Below are positions 1 to 9,992 of a DNA stretch of 64,000 nucleotides, one piece after another (position 1 is the stretch's first letter; every line of letters begins with the position of its first letter). The notes beneath the pieces were generated by a model. That model ran no database searches and was not told the origin of the DNA. It saw only the letters and a list, made by a program, of their open reading frames with translations. The stretch is from Agelas oroides (Eukaryota; Porifera; Demospongiae; Agelasida; Agelasidae), in assembly GCA_949130485.1 (NCBI GenBank), contig OX422187.1:7886205-7950204 (forward strand), written 5' to 3'. The position numbers were made by a program, and so were the translations under genes.

Positions 1-866
1 TTTGCCCAAGGGGTCGTTGTGTACCTGCTGTCTTCATGAGGGGTTGCAACCAAGGTACATAATGGTAGGCATAAATGCAGCCAAATCTTTGGCCAGCAGT
101 AGCTAATCCACAGCTGAATCTCTCACGTGCATGCTTGCCTTGATGCTTTATGTAAGAATTTCAGCGTTAAAAACATTTCGTAGAAATGATGGCCTACAAA
201 AATTAACACAAAACGTTTATCAAGCAAAAAAATAAGTTTCAGTCAGTGGTGTACCAAAGATACCCAGACATAGAGTGACTTTAACATTCTGTGTCAGAAA
301 AACTTTGTGTCTAAAGTGTGGATGAGTCATTTAATATTAAATCAGTCTTGACGCCATACCCCCTGTTAGAAGAAAATGACTGAATGAAGAGCAACATTGA
401 GTAAAATGAAAAATCACCAGTGTCTGTTTTTACTTTCTATAAAAGCCTAAAGGCAGCACGATAAAGAATTGCATTGTCAGTATACATGGTTTGTAAGTTT
501 GTAGTATATTGATGTGACAAAAATCTGGGTGATGGCATGTAAAAGCATGAGGTGGGTGTTAAGTGAAATAGGGCAGTTTAGTTGCTACATATTAGGTCTA
601 TTCACTGAAGCAAAAGGTCTTCCTACTATGCCTTTGATAGGCCTACGAGTACACATAATGCATGGCCATACAGGTTAGAGTCAGTGACCAGTGGCAGAAA
701 AGTTAGGATGGGAGCACTTTGGAGGTGTATTACTGTGCCTGAGTAAGCTAGGTGTGGATACACCTTCAGATGGCACCAAAATAGCTGTTTTGGGGGTTTT
801 TGACAAATGAATTTGTAACAAATCATAGCTATCACCAGATGTCACATAACGCATTGCTAGAGTAAC
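1..866. other. No gene recognised (866 bp)
   Basis: I see no convincing exon here. It lies downstream, on the minus strand, of the HSPA12-like exons, so the rest of that gene must lie beyond the window edge, be in exons I cannot recognise, or be lost. The reading frame that runs on past the donor at 866 to 681 looks like intron read-through: it loses resemblance to the family straight after the donor. Confidence 0.4.
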
Positions 867-1830
867 CTTGTATCCTGCTTCTCTCATCATCTGCTCACCA
901 CTGGCCCTCCAAATGGCAGGAACATTGATTACCCAGTGAAAGTCAGTTGCCTCCAGATGGCACCCAGTGCGCTGCAAATGCTTCTCTATCAGCTCAATCT
1001 TCAGGAACTTCAGGATTTGTGCAAGTACGTCCAAGAGGTAATATTCCTTCCCATTCTTTGCTATGATCTTCATCTCCCTGTTAACGTTCTGCAGTGAGTG
1101 TATGTAAGACTGGTACATCAACAGCGATATTGAGTATATAGATAGCTATAGCTGTCTGTCGTTTTTACATCGTGCACTAAGGCACCCTGGGATTTCTCCC
1201 AACTGCAATACTTCACCAGACCCTAGCCTCTACCCAGGCTCATTTCCTGTTTCTTCCCACTTGTGGCAAGAGAAAGTATGCCTTGGTATGAGGCTAACTA
1301 GAGTCGAGGTGTATTAGTAATGTCAAGCAGCACGCTGGTGACTTTGAAGAAGCATTGTGTCAGTTACATTTAGCACAAGGCCACTACATGTACATGCCTA
1401 ACCCTACCTTGTTATATTGTAGGCTCATTTTGATTTGCTCAAAGTAGGTGTATTCCAGTCTCTCCTCATCGTCCAGGTCAAGGTACTCAGCACGAGCTTC
1501 ATATCCAAATGAATCGATGGAGCCATCTGGCTTGAACAGGATTGCAGTCGGAACACGATAATATGTCTGGTTAAGTGCAAGTATCACTGGGATTTCATTT
1601 CTGCTTCCAACAATGGTGTATGCTACAGAGCAGTTTATGGTACCAAAATCAATAGCAGCAATGTTCAACTTGCCAGAGGGTGTGTTGATTCCAGATTTCT
1701 TCCTTGGAACATGTTTTGCTACCTCGACCTTCAGTAAGAGCAAGCAATAGAATGCAACAAGAAAGGTGATGACTATGTGAAGTGCATAGTTTTTCCTTGC
1801 CCATGCAGTTGTCAGATTATGTGATTCCAT
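867..1830 (-). CDS. HSPA12-like HSP70-family protein, first two exons (partial)
   Basis: Two minus-strand exons can be read. Exon 1 (1830-1408, 141 codons) starts at an ATG. It has a short basic head, a hydrophobic stretch at about residues 17-35 that looks like a signal anchor, then the actin/HSP70 phosphate-1 motif IAAIDFGTINCSVAYT. It ends AAG|GTAGGG. Exon 2 (1088-867) follows an acceptor ending CTGCAG, is in phase 0 with exon 1, and contains the conserved segment VINVPAIW followed by REAGYK, as in the divergent HSPA12 branch of HSP70s. It ends AAG|GTTACT. Known for the family: an ATPase nucleotide-binding domain without a canonical substrate-binding half. The membrane anchor is unusual, since vertebrate HSPA12A/B lack one. 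The C-terminal half of the ATPase is not visible, so this is a partial gene or a remnant. Family assignment is fairly secure; function in this organism is inference. Confidence 0.7.
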
Positions 1831-2334
1831 AGCCTTTTACCCAGACCTCCCTGAGTTTGCATTCACAGTAGTACATGGGGGGGGGGGGGGGGCTTCAGTT
1901 TTTGGGTTTGCAACGTTACAACTGCAAAACTTGGGGTATGGGGCAATGAGCTGAGGAGGGTTGCATATGTTGGTCCGCCCATCCCTTAGGTTAGTAAAAC
2001 TGGTGGGGCATCAGAAGCTTGCTCTTTGGCAATAGTGCGTTGGTACAGATAGGTATTCTGCCAAAGATTCTTGCATACTGGGCATTGTGGTCTACACTGT
2101 TGTGGCTTTTCATGGTGAGTAGTAGTGGAGATGGGAATAGGAGAATGCTTGTCTTAGTAATGGTGTGAGTGTCCCAGTGACAGTGTGCTATGGTATCTGC
2201 TTCCCTGCAGTAAAAAGTAAGAGCCTAGGGCATGGTCAGTTTTTATGAGGCTTAGCTAGGGCTGGGACTGTTCGAGGGCTAATCTGTGTCATGATTTGCG
2301 TATAGGCTCAGGTTCCCTATATAGTTATATTCTT

Positions 2335-2545
2335 AGTGTGAGGCTCACTCCCATTTAAATTGAGGCTCAGATTCAATTTACAGGTGTGAGGCTCACAGTC
2401 AAGTTATGGGTGAGGCTCACAGTCAAATTATGGGTGTGAGACTCACAGTCAAGTTAACGGGTGTGAGGCTCACACTCAAGTTACGGGTGTGAGGCTCAGT
2501 CACAGTTAAGTTAAGACTGTGAGGCTCACTCACAGTCAAGTTAGG
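2335..2545. repeat. Minisatellite, about 26-30 bp unit, about 8 degenerate copies
   Basis: The phrase GTGAGGCTCACAGTCAAGTTA recurs with small changes and a G/T-rich spacer. Each unit holds the short palindrome GTGAGGCTCAC. It lies between two minus-strand host gene fragments. The reading frame across it (repeating NLTVSEPH) is a by-product of the repeat. Confidence 0.75.
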
Positions 2546-2679
2546 TTGGAGAAGCGCCATTTTAATTTTGTGGATGGCAAACCACCCATTAAAATTGGTA
2601 TTAAGCAAAATAACTACACAAACCTTGGGATTTTGAAAGCATGTTTATAGCCATGCAAGGAGCTCTACATTGAACTCAC

Positions 2680-3402
2680 CAATGTACTTTCCTTAGTAAC
2701 TTCCTCCTCATAGACACACTCCTCCCCCACTGTCACTCGAAAAATATGATGCTGCTTGAAAAAGTCAGTGTCACGTCTCGCTCTCTCTATAAGTAGTGGG
2801 ATCAGGCTAGATGGAACCAGCCATGTTATTGACAAACAGCCCCTTCGAACTCGATCAAGCAGGGCTGTTGGTGGAGAGTCAGGAACAAGATAGTGGTAAG
2901 AGAAAGATTCCCAAACATCAGCGAGGTACTGCAAGGAGTGGTCATGATATTTGGTTTTCCATTCCACTGGAGAGTGGTGGTCGTACTTTGCCCTCTTAGC
3001 TGGAGGAGTCAGCAACAAGTAGGTCATCCTCAATGTAATCTTTGAGTTTTGCCACCATGGAGTAAGCCTTCAGATCTTTCTTGTAGGTTTCCACCCAACC
3101 CTTGATCTCGGAATCATTGGCACCAAACTTTTCCGCAACTTGTACTAATGGGGAGCAGTGGAAGTAGTCCCACAGGCGATGGCGAGTGATGGCTCCAAGG
3201 ATTTCTTTCAAAGCAGCGGGAGGTGGAGGGACACAGTCAATGGGAGAAAATCGACTTTCAACATACAGCCGAACCTGTTCAGCATCAACTCCATTCTTAA
3301 ACAACTTATTGCACACATTTGTCTGAAAATCTGAAAATCTTCCCAAGATGAATTGGTGATTCTCATGTTCGAAAAAAGCAGGTTTACTCAGTTCTTGATG
3401 AG
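2680..3402 (-). CDS. Exon of a sponge-expanded uncharacterised protein family, with frame break
   Basis: The exon starts after a CTACAG acceptor (first base 3402) and ends at a GTGAGT donor (last base 2680), so it is internal. The first half has the family's helical module: a 'VRLYVESRF' segment, proline-rich 'VPPPPAALKEI', then 'LWDYFHCSPLVQVAEKFG' and 'WVETYKKDLKAY'. The second half has 'LADVWESFSYHYLVP', 'LLDRVRRGCLSITWLVP' and 'FRVTVGEECVYEEE'. I know this architecture as a large uncharacterised family in demosponge gene sets. The two halves are in different frames: the first closes at a TAA at 2996-2998, while the second is open from about 3033. A one-base indel near 3000-3030 would explain it, so this is a pseudogene, a recent mutation or an assembly error. 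No biochemical function is known to me. Confidence 0.6.
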
Positions 3403-3411
3403 CTGTAGACA

Positions 3412-4885
3412 AAAAAAATTATGTTTTGAAGTCTAAATTGCATTGAAGTGGAAGTGAAGTTGCTTTAATGTGTGTATGCAAGTGAGAAAGTTATGCAATT
3501 TGGAACATACCTCACAACTTATTTTTTATATAGGTAGTTTTGCACATTTTTGTGATGTGACAGAATGCACGCTTTGTGTACAGAGTCTAGTGTTTTTATT
3601 TATTCAAAAGTATAACTAAAATACTTTTTAGTAAGGCACATCTTTTAGTAAACCAAAAGTTTCTCCCAGGAGGATTTCAGAACTAAAACTAGTTAAGCAA
3701 ATTGTTGTTAACTAATACTAGATTTTCAGTATACTGTGCTCATTATACTAATACAAATATTAGGGCTGTAGTAAGCTATTTTAAATTGGTGTGGCCAAAG
3801 TGTCAAGACAGTAAGCATGCAGCAGATATGGGGGGTCTGGGGGTATGCCCCAGGAAAATTTTTGGAAATTTGGCACTTGGAAATTGCTTCTGAGGGAACT
3901 TTTAGGTCAAACATACCACATCTACTGTATGTCTTGGCAAGCAGGATTTCAATAGTATACATGTCAATGCACTCTGTGAGGTAGCGATTGCAGTTTGCAT
4001 GCGCACATGCTCAGAGATTGCTTCTTCCCAATGTTTCAAAATTCTGATCTACTAGACCACATGGAGTTATTGCAGAAGTCACGTTTAAACTTAGGCCCCA
4101 GTTAGTCGATTATTAGTGTCTCATCATCCGCCCGCATGGATTGATATAATTTATCACCATGGTGCATGCAGTAGTGTTGACAGTGGCGTAGCCAGAGTTC
4201 AGCAATTACCTGGGCACTTGGTGGGCGTAAGCCCACCACACTCTAGGGGGGTCTGGGGGCATGCCACCCCAGAAATGTTTTTTAAATTTTAGGTGCTCTG
4301 AGGTGCATTCTGGGGCCTTCTGAGACAGCGTAGCTCGCACCCGTCGCTCATATTTGCTGCTGAAGTTGACGGGCAAAGAAGCTAATATCGTAGATAAGGC
4401 CAGGCAAACCGGATTTATTGTTTTGCATCAGCGCCCGCTTCCTTCGAGACCTGCCACCTCAACTGTCATTATCGCCCTCCGGGCAATGACGCGCCCACTT
4501 TTAATGGTCGTAGCGCGGTGGATTTGCCGAGCGTGTATAGCGTTTGCTAGTAACAAATAATGAATAATGACCGCCCGCCCGCACGCAAATCGAGCAAGTG
4601 GGTGACGCGAAACAACAAATCTAGTTTGCCTGGCCTAAGCAGCATTGGCAGCTTTATTTTACATGACATAATTCTATATACAGCAACGCTGTTGCGGTTC
4701 GGGTAAGTTGACCTCGCATGATTTACCAGGGCACTCAGAAATTCACCAGGGCCTGTAAGTCTACAAGTGTTCAGTTTTTGCAGATGTTTTTAGTGTGCAT
4801 ATTTGTATTGTGTGTATAGTCAATCCATACCATTCCTATAAAAAATAGTGTGCTTTAATAGAATATATTTACTTACATTTTACAG
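3412..4885. other. Non-coding, with two hAT-like MITE ends
   Basis: No gene is seen. Around 3830-3860 and 4236-4270 two similar stretches (GGGGGGTCTGGGGGYATGCC) occur. The second follows CAGTGGCGTAGCCAG at 4185-4199, a form typical of hAT terminal inverted repeats. I cannot place matching right ends with confidence. Confidence 0.35.
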
Positions 4886-5811
4886 GTGACTTCTGACTAC
4901 CCTACACTGACACATCACTCCGATCTTCCTAGTAAACGTCCTAATTTAGCTGCCAAACGGCTTGTGTTGGAGTACAGACGAAGCAAAGCAAACACATTGT
5001 CAAAGCCGTCCAGCGTTATAGACCTGACGTCTGCAGCTAACCCCACTTCAAGAAAGAAGTCTAAAGCACCTAAGACTTGGGTCCAAAACGATCTGTCACT
5101 TTCAATTGCTGCCAAAGAGAGGATTCTTTCACCAACTGCCTGGCTGACAGACGACATTATTGAAGCAGCTCAGCATCTCATACAAGAGAACAATCCTCTG
5201 GTGGGAGGGCTACAACCCCCTTACCTAGGACAGACATGCTCGTTCACAATAGAAACAGGGAAATATATTCAAGTTGTGCACAATGGGGCTGATCACTGGC
5301 TAGTGGTCACTAATATTGGAGTCCCTAGAGATGGTGTTGTAAGGGTGTATGACAGCTTATACAAGTGCCTTACCACAAGTACAGAACTCCAAATAGCCTC
5401 TATAGTGAATACTTCATAGCCTAAAATTTCAATAGAGTTGGTAGGTGTTCAGAAACAGTGTGGAAGTAGTGACTGTGGTGTATATGCAATTGCATATGCA
5501 ACAGCCCTCTCTCTGGGTCAGGATCCCGGTACTCTAGTCTTCTATCAATCAGAGATGAGGAGACATCTTTACAAAATGTTGAAGGAAAAGAAACTTACAA
5601 TGTTTCCAGTGTTAAAGAAAAAGCGGAGTGTGAGAGTGACAGAGGCAATCCCATCCTAGTATATTGTAGTTGCAGGATGCCGGAAGTGGGAGATATGATC
5701 GAGTGCTCCAATTGTGAGGAGTGGTTTCATGTACCAAGTTGTTCCTCCCCTACACAAGCAGCACTGAACGATTCAACTTCACTTTGGTTTTGTAATAAAT
5801 GTAATAGTTAG
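4886..5811 (+). pseudogene. Ulp1/SENP-like cysteine protease with C-terminal PHD finger, broken
   Basis: The exon begins after a TTTTACAG acceptor. About 100 residues of basic linker lead into a C48-type protease core: HNGADHWLVVTNIG (catalytic His), VRVYDSLY (Asp), then VQKQCGSSDCGVYAIAYA with the Gln and nucleophile Cys. The frame is cut by one TAG (5417-5419) between Asp and Cys, then continues in the same frame to 5659. Directly after, in another frame, is a full C4HC3 PHD finger (5665-5811): CSC, CSNC, WFHVPSC, WFCNKC, stop at 5809-5811. So one stop and one frameshift separate parts that were once a single protein. Known: Ulp1-type proteases cleave SUMO-like proteins, PHD fingers read histone tails, and the pair is common in proteins carried by DNA transposons. 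I infer a decayed transposon-associated gene rather than a housekeeping SENP; no matching transposase is visible beside it. Confidence 0.65.
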
Positions 5812-5929
5812 TGGATAGTATATAGATCTGTATTATAGTTTAGTTTTGTGATAGTTTGATGTTTTATATACATCATTTACATAATTGCATTGAGTTTTAA
5901 CAATTTTTGCTTTTAATATCGTTTTAAAC

Positions 5930-6090
5930 TTTTAAAAAAGTTTATTTACCCTTTGTAAAGGGGGGTCCAAAAATTTCATTGGGAGTCTAAATATTTCATC
6001 CAATTCCTGAGATATTAGTTCCATGGGGGTCCAAATATTTCGAAATATCTGGACCGGGGGGTCCATTTTCGGGGGGTCCAAAATTTTCAT
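5930..6090. repeat. GGGGTCC-rich palindromic stretch
   Basis: Several copies of GGGGGTCCAAA occur, plus a 26-bp imperfect palindrome around 6039-6064 centred on ATTTCGAAAT. It sits just before the retrotransposon gag remnant and resembles a MITE end, but no partner end is clear. Confidence 0.35.
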
Positions 6091-6308
6091 GACCTGCCAT
6101 CCAGCAGCCAACTGAAGATCGAAAGTTCCAATGGGATCACTCCTTTCGTCTCGACTGTTCCGTTTGCAATGACCGCTCCTTTCGCACCGACCGCCCCTTC
6201 GGGACTCTGGCCAGCAGCTGGTCGGAGACCGCCCACCACTCGCATCCTGCCTTGGCCCACCACCAAGACCAGCCGCGTCCAACAATGTCACCCATGATGC
6301 ATTAGGCA

Positions 6309-6432
6309 CCGAAATTTGCAAGCGATACAACGTTGGGAAGTGCACTCTCCCCAACTGCCGGTATGCCCACTCGTGCTGGATGCCTGGCTGCCACGGGTCA
6401 CACCCGGGCAAAGGGTGTCCAAGACGCCCCAA
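6309..6432 (+). pseudogene. DIRS-type gag C-terminal zinc-knuckle remnant
   Basis: The frame from 6311 reads ICKRYNVGKC, then PNCRYAHSC and a further Cys/His-rich stretch ending at a TGA (6434-6436). This Cys/His spacing (C...C...C...H.C..C...H....C) is what DIRS/Ngaro gag proteins show just upstream of the RT frame. The upstream gag body (6090-6310) is proline-rich in several frames and shows no single open frame. Confidence 0.55.
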
Positions 6433-6435
6433 ATG

Positions 6436-7560
6436 AGCTTGGCCGAGCTCGAACACCCTTACGACATGCTCAATTTGAGCCCGAGCTCACAGGACATCCT
6501 GACGAAGTGCTTACTGCATGCAATTAAAACAGGTCTACGCATAGGACACACTGGCTTCCGACACTACACACATGCACGCAATCTGTCTTCGGCTTTCCAG
6601 CACCCTGAGATCATTGACCAAGTACTAGCTAAGGAACGTGTTACAGGTCGCATCCTTGGGCCTTTCACGACATCTCCCATCTATCCCCTTCACTGCTCGG
6701 GCCTCGGTGCGATTCCAAAAAGGAATGGCAAATGGCGAATGGTTATGCACCTCTCTGCCCCAGCGGGCAGGAGTATCAACGATAGCATACACCCGGATGA
6801 GTTTTCCATTTATTACAGCTCAGTGGATGATGCGGTGGCGATCCTCTTACATCTAGGCAAGGGAGCATTGATGGCAAAAATCGACCTCAAATCTGCATTT
6901 CGCATGATCCCAGTTCACTGCTCGGATTGGGACCTCCTTGGCATGCACTGGCGGAGACAGTACTATGTTGACACTTGCCTGCCATTTGGCTTGCGTTCGG
7001 CTCCATTCTTATTTAATGAGTATGCAACGGCAATCGAGTGGATCATGACCCATAACTACCAGCTGCATCACCTCATGCACTACCTCGACGATTTTTTCCT
7101 GGCTGCCCCTCCGCAATCCTTTTGCTGCCAGCGTGACCTGGACACATTTCTCCAGGTAGCTTCCAAGCTAGGTGTGCCAGTAGCCATGGAGAAGGTTGAG
7201 GGACCCCTCATGGCCATGTCATTCCTTGGCCTCATCCTGGACTCGGTGAAACAAGAGATTCGCCTGCCACCAGACAAACTAGCAGAGCTCATGCATGAGC
7301 TCAACAGATGGAGCACCAGACGCAAAGCCACAAAGCGCGAGCTACTCTCACTCATCGGCAAACTGTTCTTTGGCTGCGAGAGCGGTCCCAGTGGGCCGTC
7401 TCTTCCTGCGTTGCCTCGTCACACTTGCATCAACTGTGGCACACCTGCATCATCAGATCCCCCTAAATGCCAAGGCACTTGCCGACATCACCTGGTGGCG
7501 GACGTTCCTGCTAACTTGGAACAGCACTGCCAAGTTTATAGATCCGAACTCAGTGCTGGC
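6436..7560 (+). pseudogene. Reverse transcriptase of DIRS-type element
   Basis: RT motifs appear in order: IPKRNGKWRMVMHLS (fingers), GALMAKIDLKSAFRMIPVH (motif A, catalytic Asp), LPFGLRSAPFLFNEY (motif B), HYLDDFF (motif C, DD pair), then the MSFLGLILD and KRELLSLIGKL thumb signature seen in tyrosine-recombinase retrotransposons. Near 7372 an extra G moves the sequence into another frame, which continues with AARAVPVGRLFLR and WWRTFLLTWNS up to the insertion at 7570. The RT core is thus nearly intact but the polyprotein is interrupted. Confidence 0.8.
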
Positions 7561-7774
7561 TGCGGATATGGGAGGCTGTCTTTTCACCCAATCCCATGCG
7601 GATCACGTGATAGGCCTCCAGGACGAAAGGTCATTGATGAAGGCAAACGGCAGGAGCAGCGTGTTCTCCTCGACAGGTAAAGCAACTTATAGATTTAGTG
7701 ATGTTTTAATTTACGTATAACGAGAGAGTGTAGCTTATTGGATATACTGGGATGGGGACAAGGATTGACTGCTG

Positions 7775-7846
7775 AAAGTGGCCAGATGTGGTAAGAAGTC
7801 TCTTGTGTGTGAATACAAGAGACTTCTTACCACATCTGGCCACTTT
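7775..7846. repeat. Perfect 32-bp inverted repeat (hairpin) inside element A
   Basis: Arms 7775-7806 and 7815-7846 are exact reverse complements with an 8-bp loop. The related copy at about 24995-25035 has only one arm in single orientation, so the hairpin is a secondary event in this copy. Confidence 0.9.
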
Positions 7847-8322
7847 TGTCTGCTCTCCAAACCTCCTGGTAGATTGTGAGTGTGGCAAGAAGGAAAGGGA
7901 GCACTGATAGAGGGTGACTGGGTGTGCCTTTTTGCTAAAGTGTGTCCTCATCACATCACACAAGTGGTTTTAGAAGTGTAAGAGCCAGTAAATGCAGACA
8001 GAAGCATAAACGTAATTAGCATAAGGCCCTTCTAAGGGAGCATCTACAAACTATTTCTTCCCAAAGTAACATCACTGTGATGTTGTGACTCCCCTCTCCC
8101 CCTCCTCATAATGTCATGCATACTGTCGACTATTGATGAGACACCACCCTCAAATATCAGCCGCACAATCTGAAGCTCTGAGTGAAAAGTCATCGAATAG
8201 TAGCCTTGGGTAATTATCCATATACCCAGTTGGAATAACTTAATCCTATGCTCATAACTTTACTACTTTTATTTGGTACGTATACACAGGTGTCCTGTTA
8301 TCACAAGTGTCCATGAGTTGAT

Positions 8323-8902
8323 TAATCTCGTTCCCAGACTATTTTTCCACACGGGGAGGGAAAAAAATAGTCTGGTCAATGGCCTATTCCGTTTATGTTC
8401 TGTGCGGTTTAAAAATTGGTGATGCAACGTCTTTAAAAATGCATTACGTGACGTCACACAAAGCTTGAAACTATGAAAGAACTCAAAAGAGACAGCTCAT
8501 TGCAGGGATCATCCTTCTCGGAGCTTCCGAACGCCAAGAAATGGAGGTCCACAAAACTTGAAGCCTCTGTCAACGTCAGAAAGCCAGGACAATCTTATCG
8601 ACATTTGAAGCTCAGGAACTTCACACTGCCGGTTGTCAAGCTCAGAAACGCACACCGCCGTTCACAGAAGTCCTGGCATTCCTTCGCTAGTCCGTTCTCT
8701 GGTTCTGCCTGGCCTTGGTCTCCTGATAGTGCTTCAACCGCCTAGCCCTTCTTAAAATTAGTTATTGCAGTACGTGACGTCATTCGCATGAAGCAATGTG
8801 ATTGGAGCGCCACCATTGTGGCGCTTGGATCAAAAACGGAATAGGCCATTGACCATACTTTTTTTTCCTCCACGTGCCGAAAAATAGTCTGGGCATGAGA
8901 CG
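8323..8902. mobile_element. MITE of the TAGYCTCG family, nested in element A
   Basis: Imperfect inverted ends (left AATCTCGTTCCCAGACT, right complement CGTCTCATGCCCAGACT) lead into a longer inverted stretch including GGCCTATTCCGTTT. The flanks carry GAGTTGAT on both sides (8315-8322 and 8903-8910). No transposase is encoded; the 90-codon frame at 8473-8745 looks fortuitous. Confidence 0.75.
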
Positions 8903-9546
8903 GAGTTGATAGGGAACTTTTCTATATTTCTCTTTGCAGATTGAGAAGTGTAGAAGCTTCAGTCAAGATCTGCCTGTCATATCCTCCCACGTGAAGACCT
9001 AATATATGATGCTTACATGCAAGAACTCAATGCTGTCGTGTTGTATGTATTCATTTTTGTACCTAGTCAATTTTTGTTAGCCTCAGTCCTTCTTACTCCA
9101 GTGCTTGCCAGTGCTTGTCAGGCATACTGCAAGAAACTAACGCATGATTAGAAGGCCTGGGTATGAGGATGTTATTTTTTTTGTAAGTATTCATGGTCAA
9201 ATTTTACAATCAGTTCTGTTTTGCATCAACTTGCATGGTTGAATTTCAGCTGAACAACTTACAGTAAAACTTAACCAGTAAAACAAGTAATATCAGCCTT
9301 TATTCTTTATGCAGGCAGGCTACTTTAGTAAGAACATAATTATAACGTCATGTACTAACGCTGAAAGAAGTCATCTAGCTAGCTCCATGCTGCAAGAGTC
9401 TAGCCTAGGTCCAACACGAGACTGACGGATAAGAGCACTAGTGACTCACCCGACTTGACTGTACTGCAGGCCGTGTAAGTTGCACCGGAAGTCACATGAC
9501 CAATTAGGGCTGTACCACATGGGATTGGGTGAAAAGACAGCCTCCC

Positions 9547-9992
9547 CTGCAGATATGCTCCTGTACACAGACGCGTCTGGCTCTTATGGCTGTGGTACCT
9601 ACTACTAAGATGCCTGGTTCCTCCACGCTTGGCGACCACACCAACACCTTCAGTCGATCCAATGGAAAGAGCTGTTCACCATTGTGGCAGCAGCTTTGAC
9701 GTGGAGGCACCAATGGCAGAGAAAACGGGTGAAATTCATGTATGACAATCAGGCAATTGTCCTTGCGTGGCAAGGCCAGTGCTCCAAAGACGCTCACATC
9801 ATCAACTTTATGCGCACCCTATTTATGTTTGCCGCACAGCAGCATTTCACTATCACAATGCAACATCTCCCAGGCAAAACCAACTTGCTAGGAGATGCCA
9901 TCTCCCGCAAGCAATTCACCAAAAAATTTTCTCTGGCTCCACAAGCACAGCGACAGCCCACCCAGACCCCTGGCATGCTTGACACCCTTTAA
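9547..9992 (+). pseudogene. RNase H domain of DIRS-type element
   Basis: LLYTDASGSYGCGTYY at 9558-9605 is the catalytic Asp motif of retroelement RNase H. A TAA follows at 9606-9608. The frame then continues (WKELFTIVAAALTW with the catalytic Glu region, FMYDNQAIVLAW, and the LPGKTNLLGDAISR end motif) to a stop at 9990-9992. The left half of the domain sits before 7560, on the far side of element A. Confidence 0.75.

Larger units (their letters stand above)
7560..9556. mobile_element. DNA element 'A' (7570-9546) with 10-bp target duplication
   Basis: The ends are inverted repeats starting GGGAGGCTGTCTTTTCACCC and running about 29 bp; the right end is the same read backwards at 9518-9546. They are flanked by CTGCGGATAT (7560-7569) and CTGCAGATAT (9547-9556), a 10-bp duplication with one mismatch. 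Removing the element restores the retrotransposon reading between the Asp-Met before RNase H and LLYTDASG. Length is 1,977 bp. TIRs starting with G and a 9-11 bp duplication fit Mutator-like elements, but I see no transposase. Internal parts recur at 24742-25260 and 36700-36820, so it is a family. It carries a perfect 32-bp hairpin (7775-7846) and a nested MITE (8323-8902). Confidence 0.75.

Noticed and set aside
5932..6456. 174-codon minus-strand frame
   Set aside because: It is the reverse shadow of the retrotransposon gag remnant.
8473..8745. 90-codon plus-strand frame
   Set aside because: It lies wholly within a MITE, has no family signature and is not matched in related elements here.
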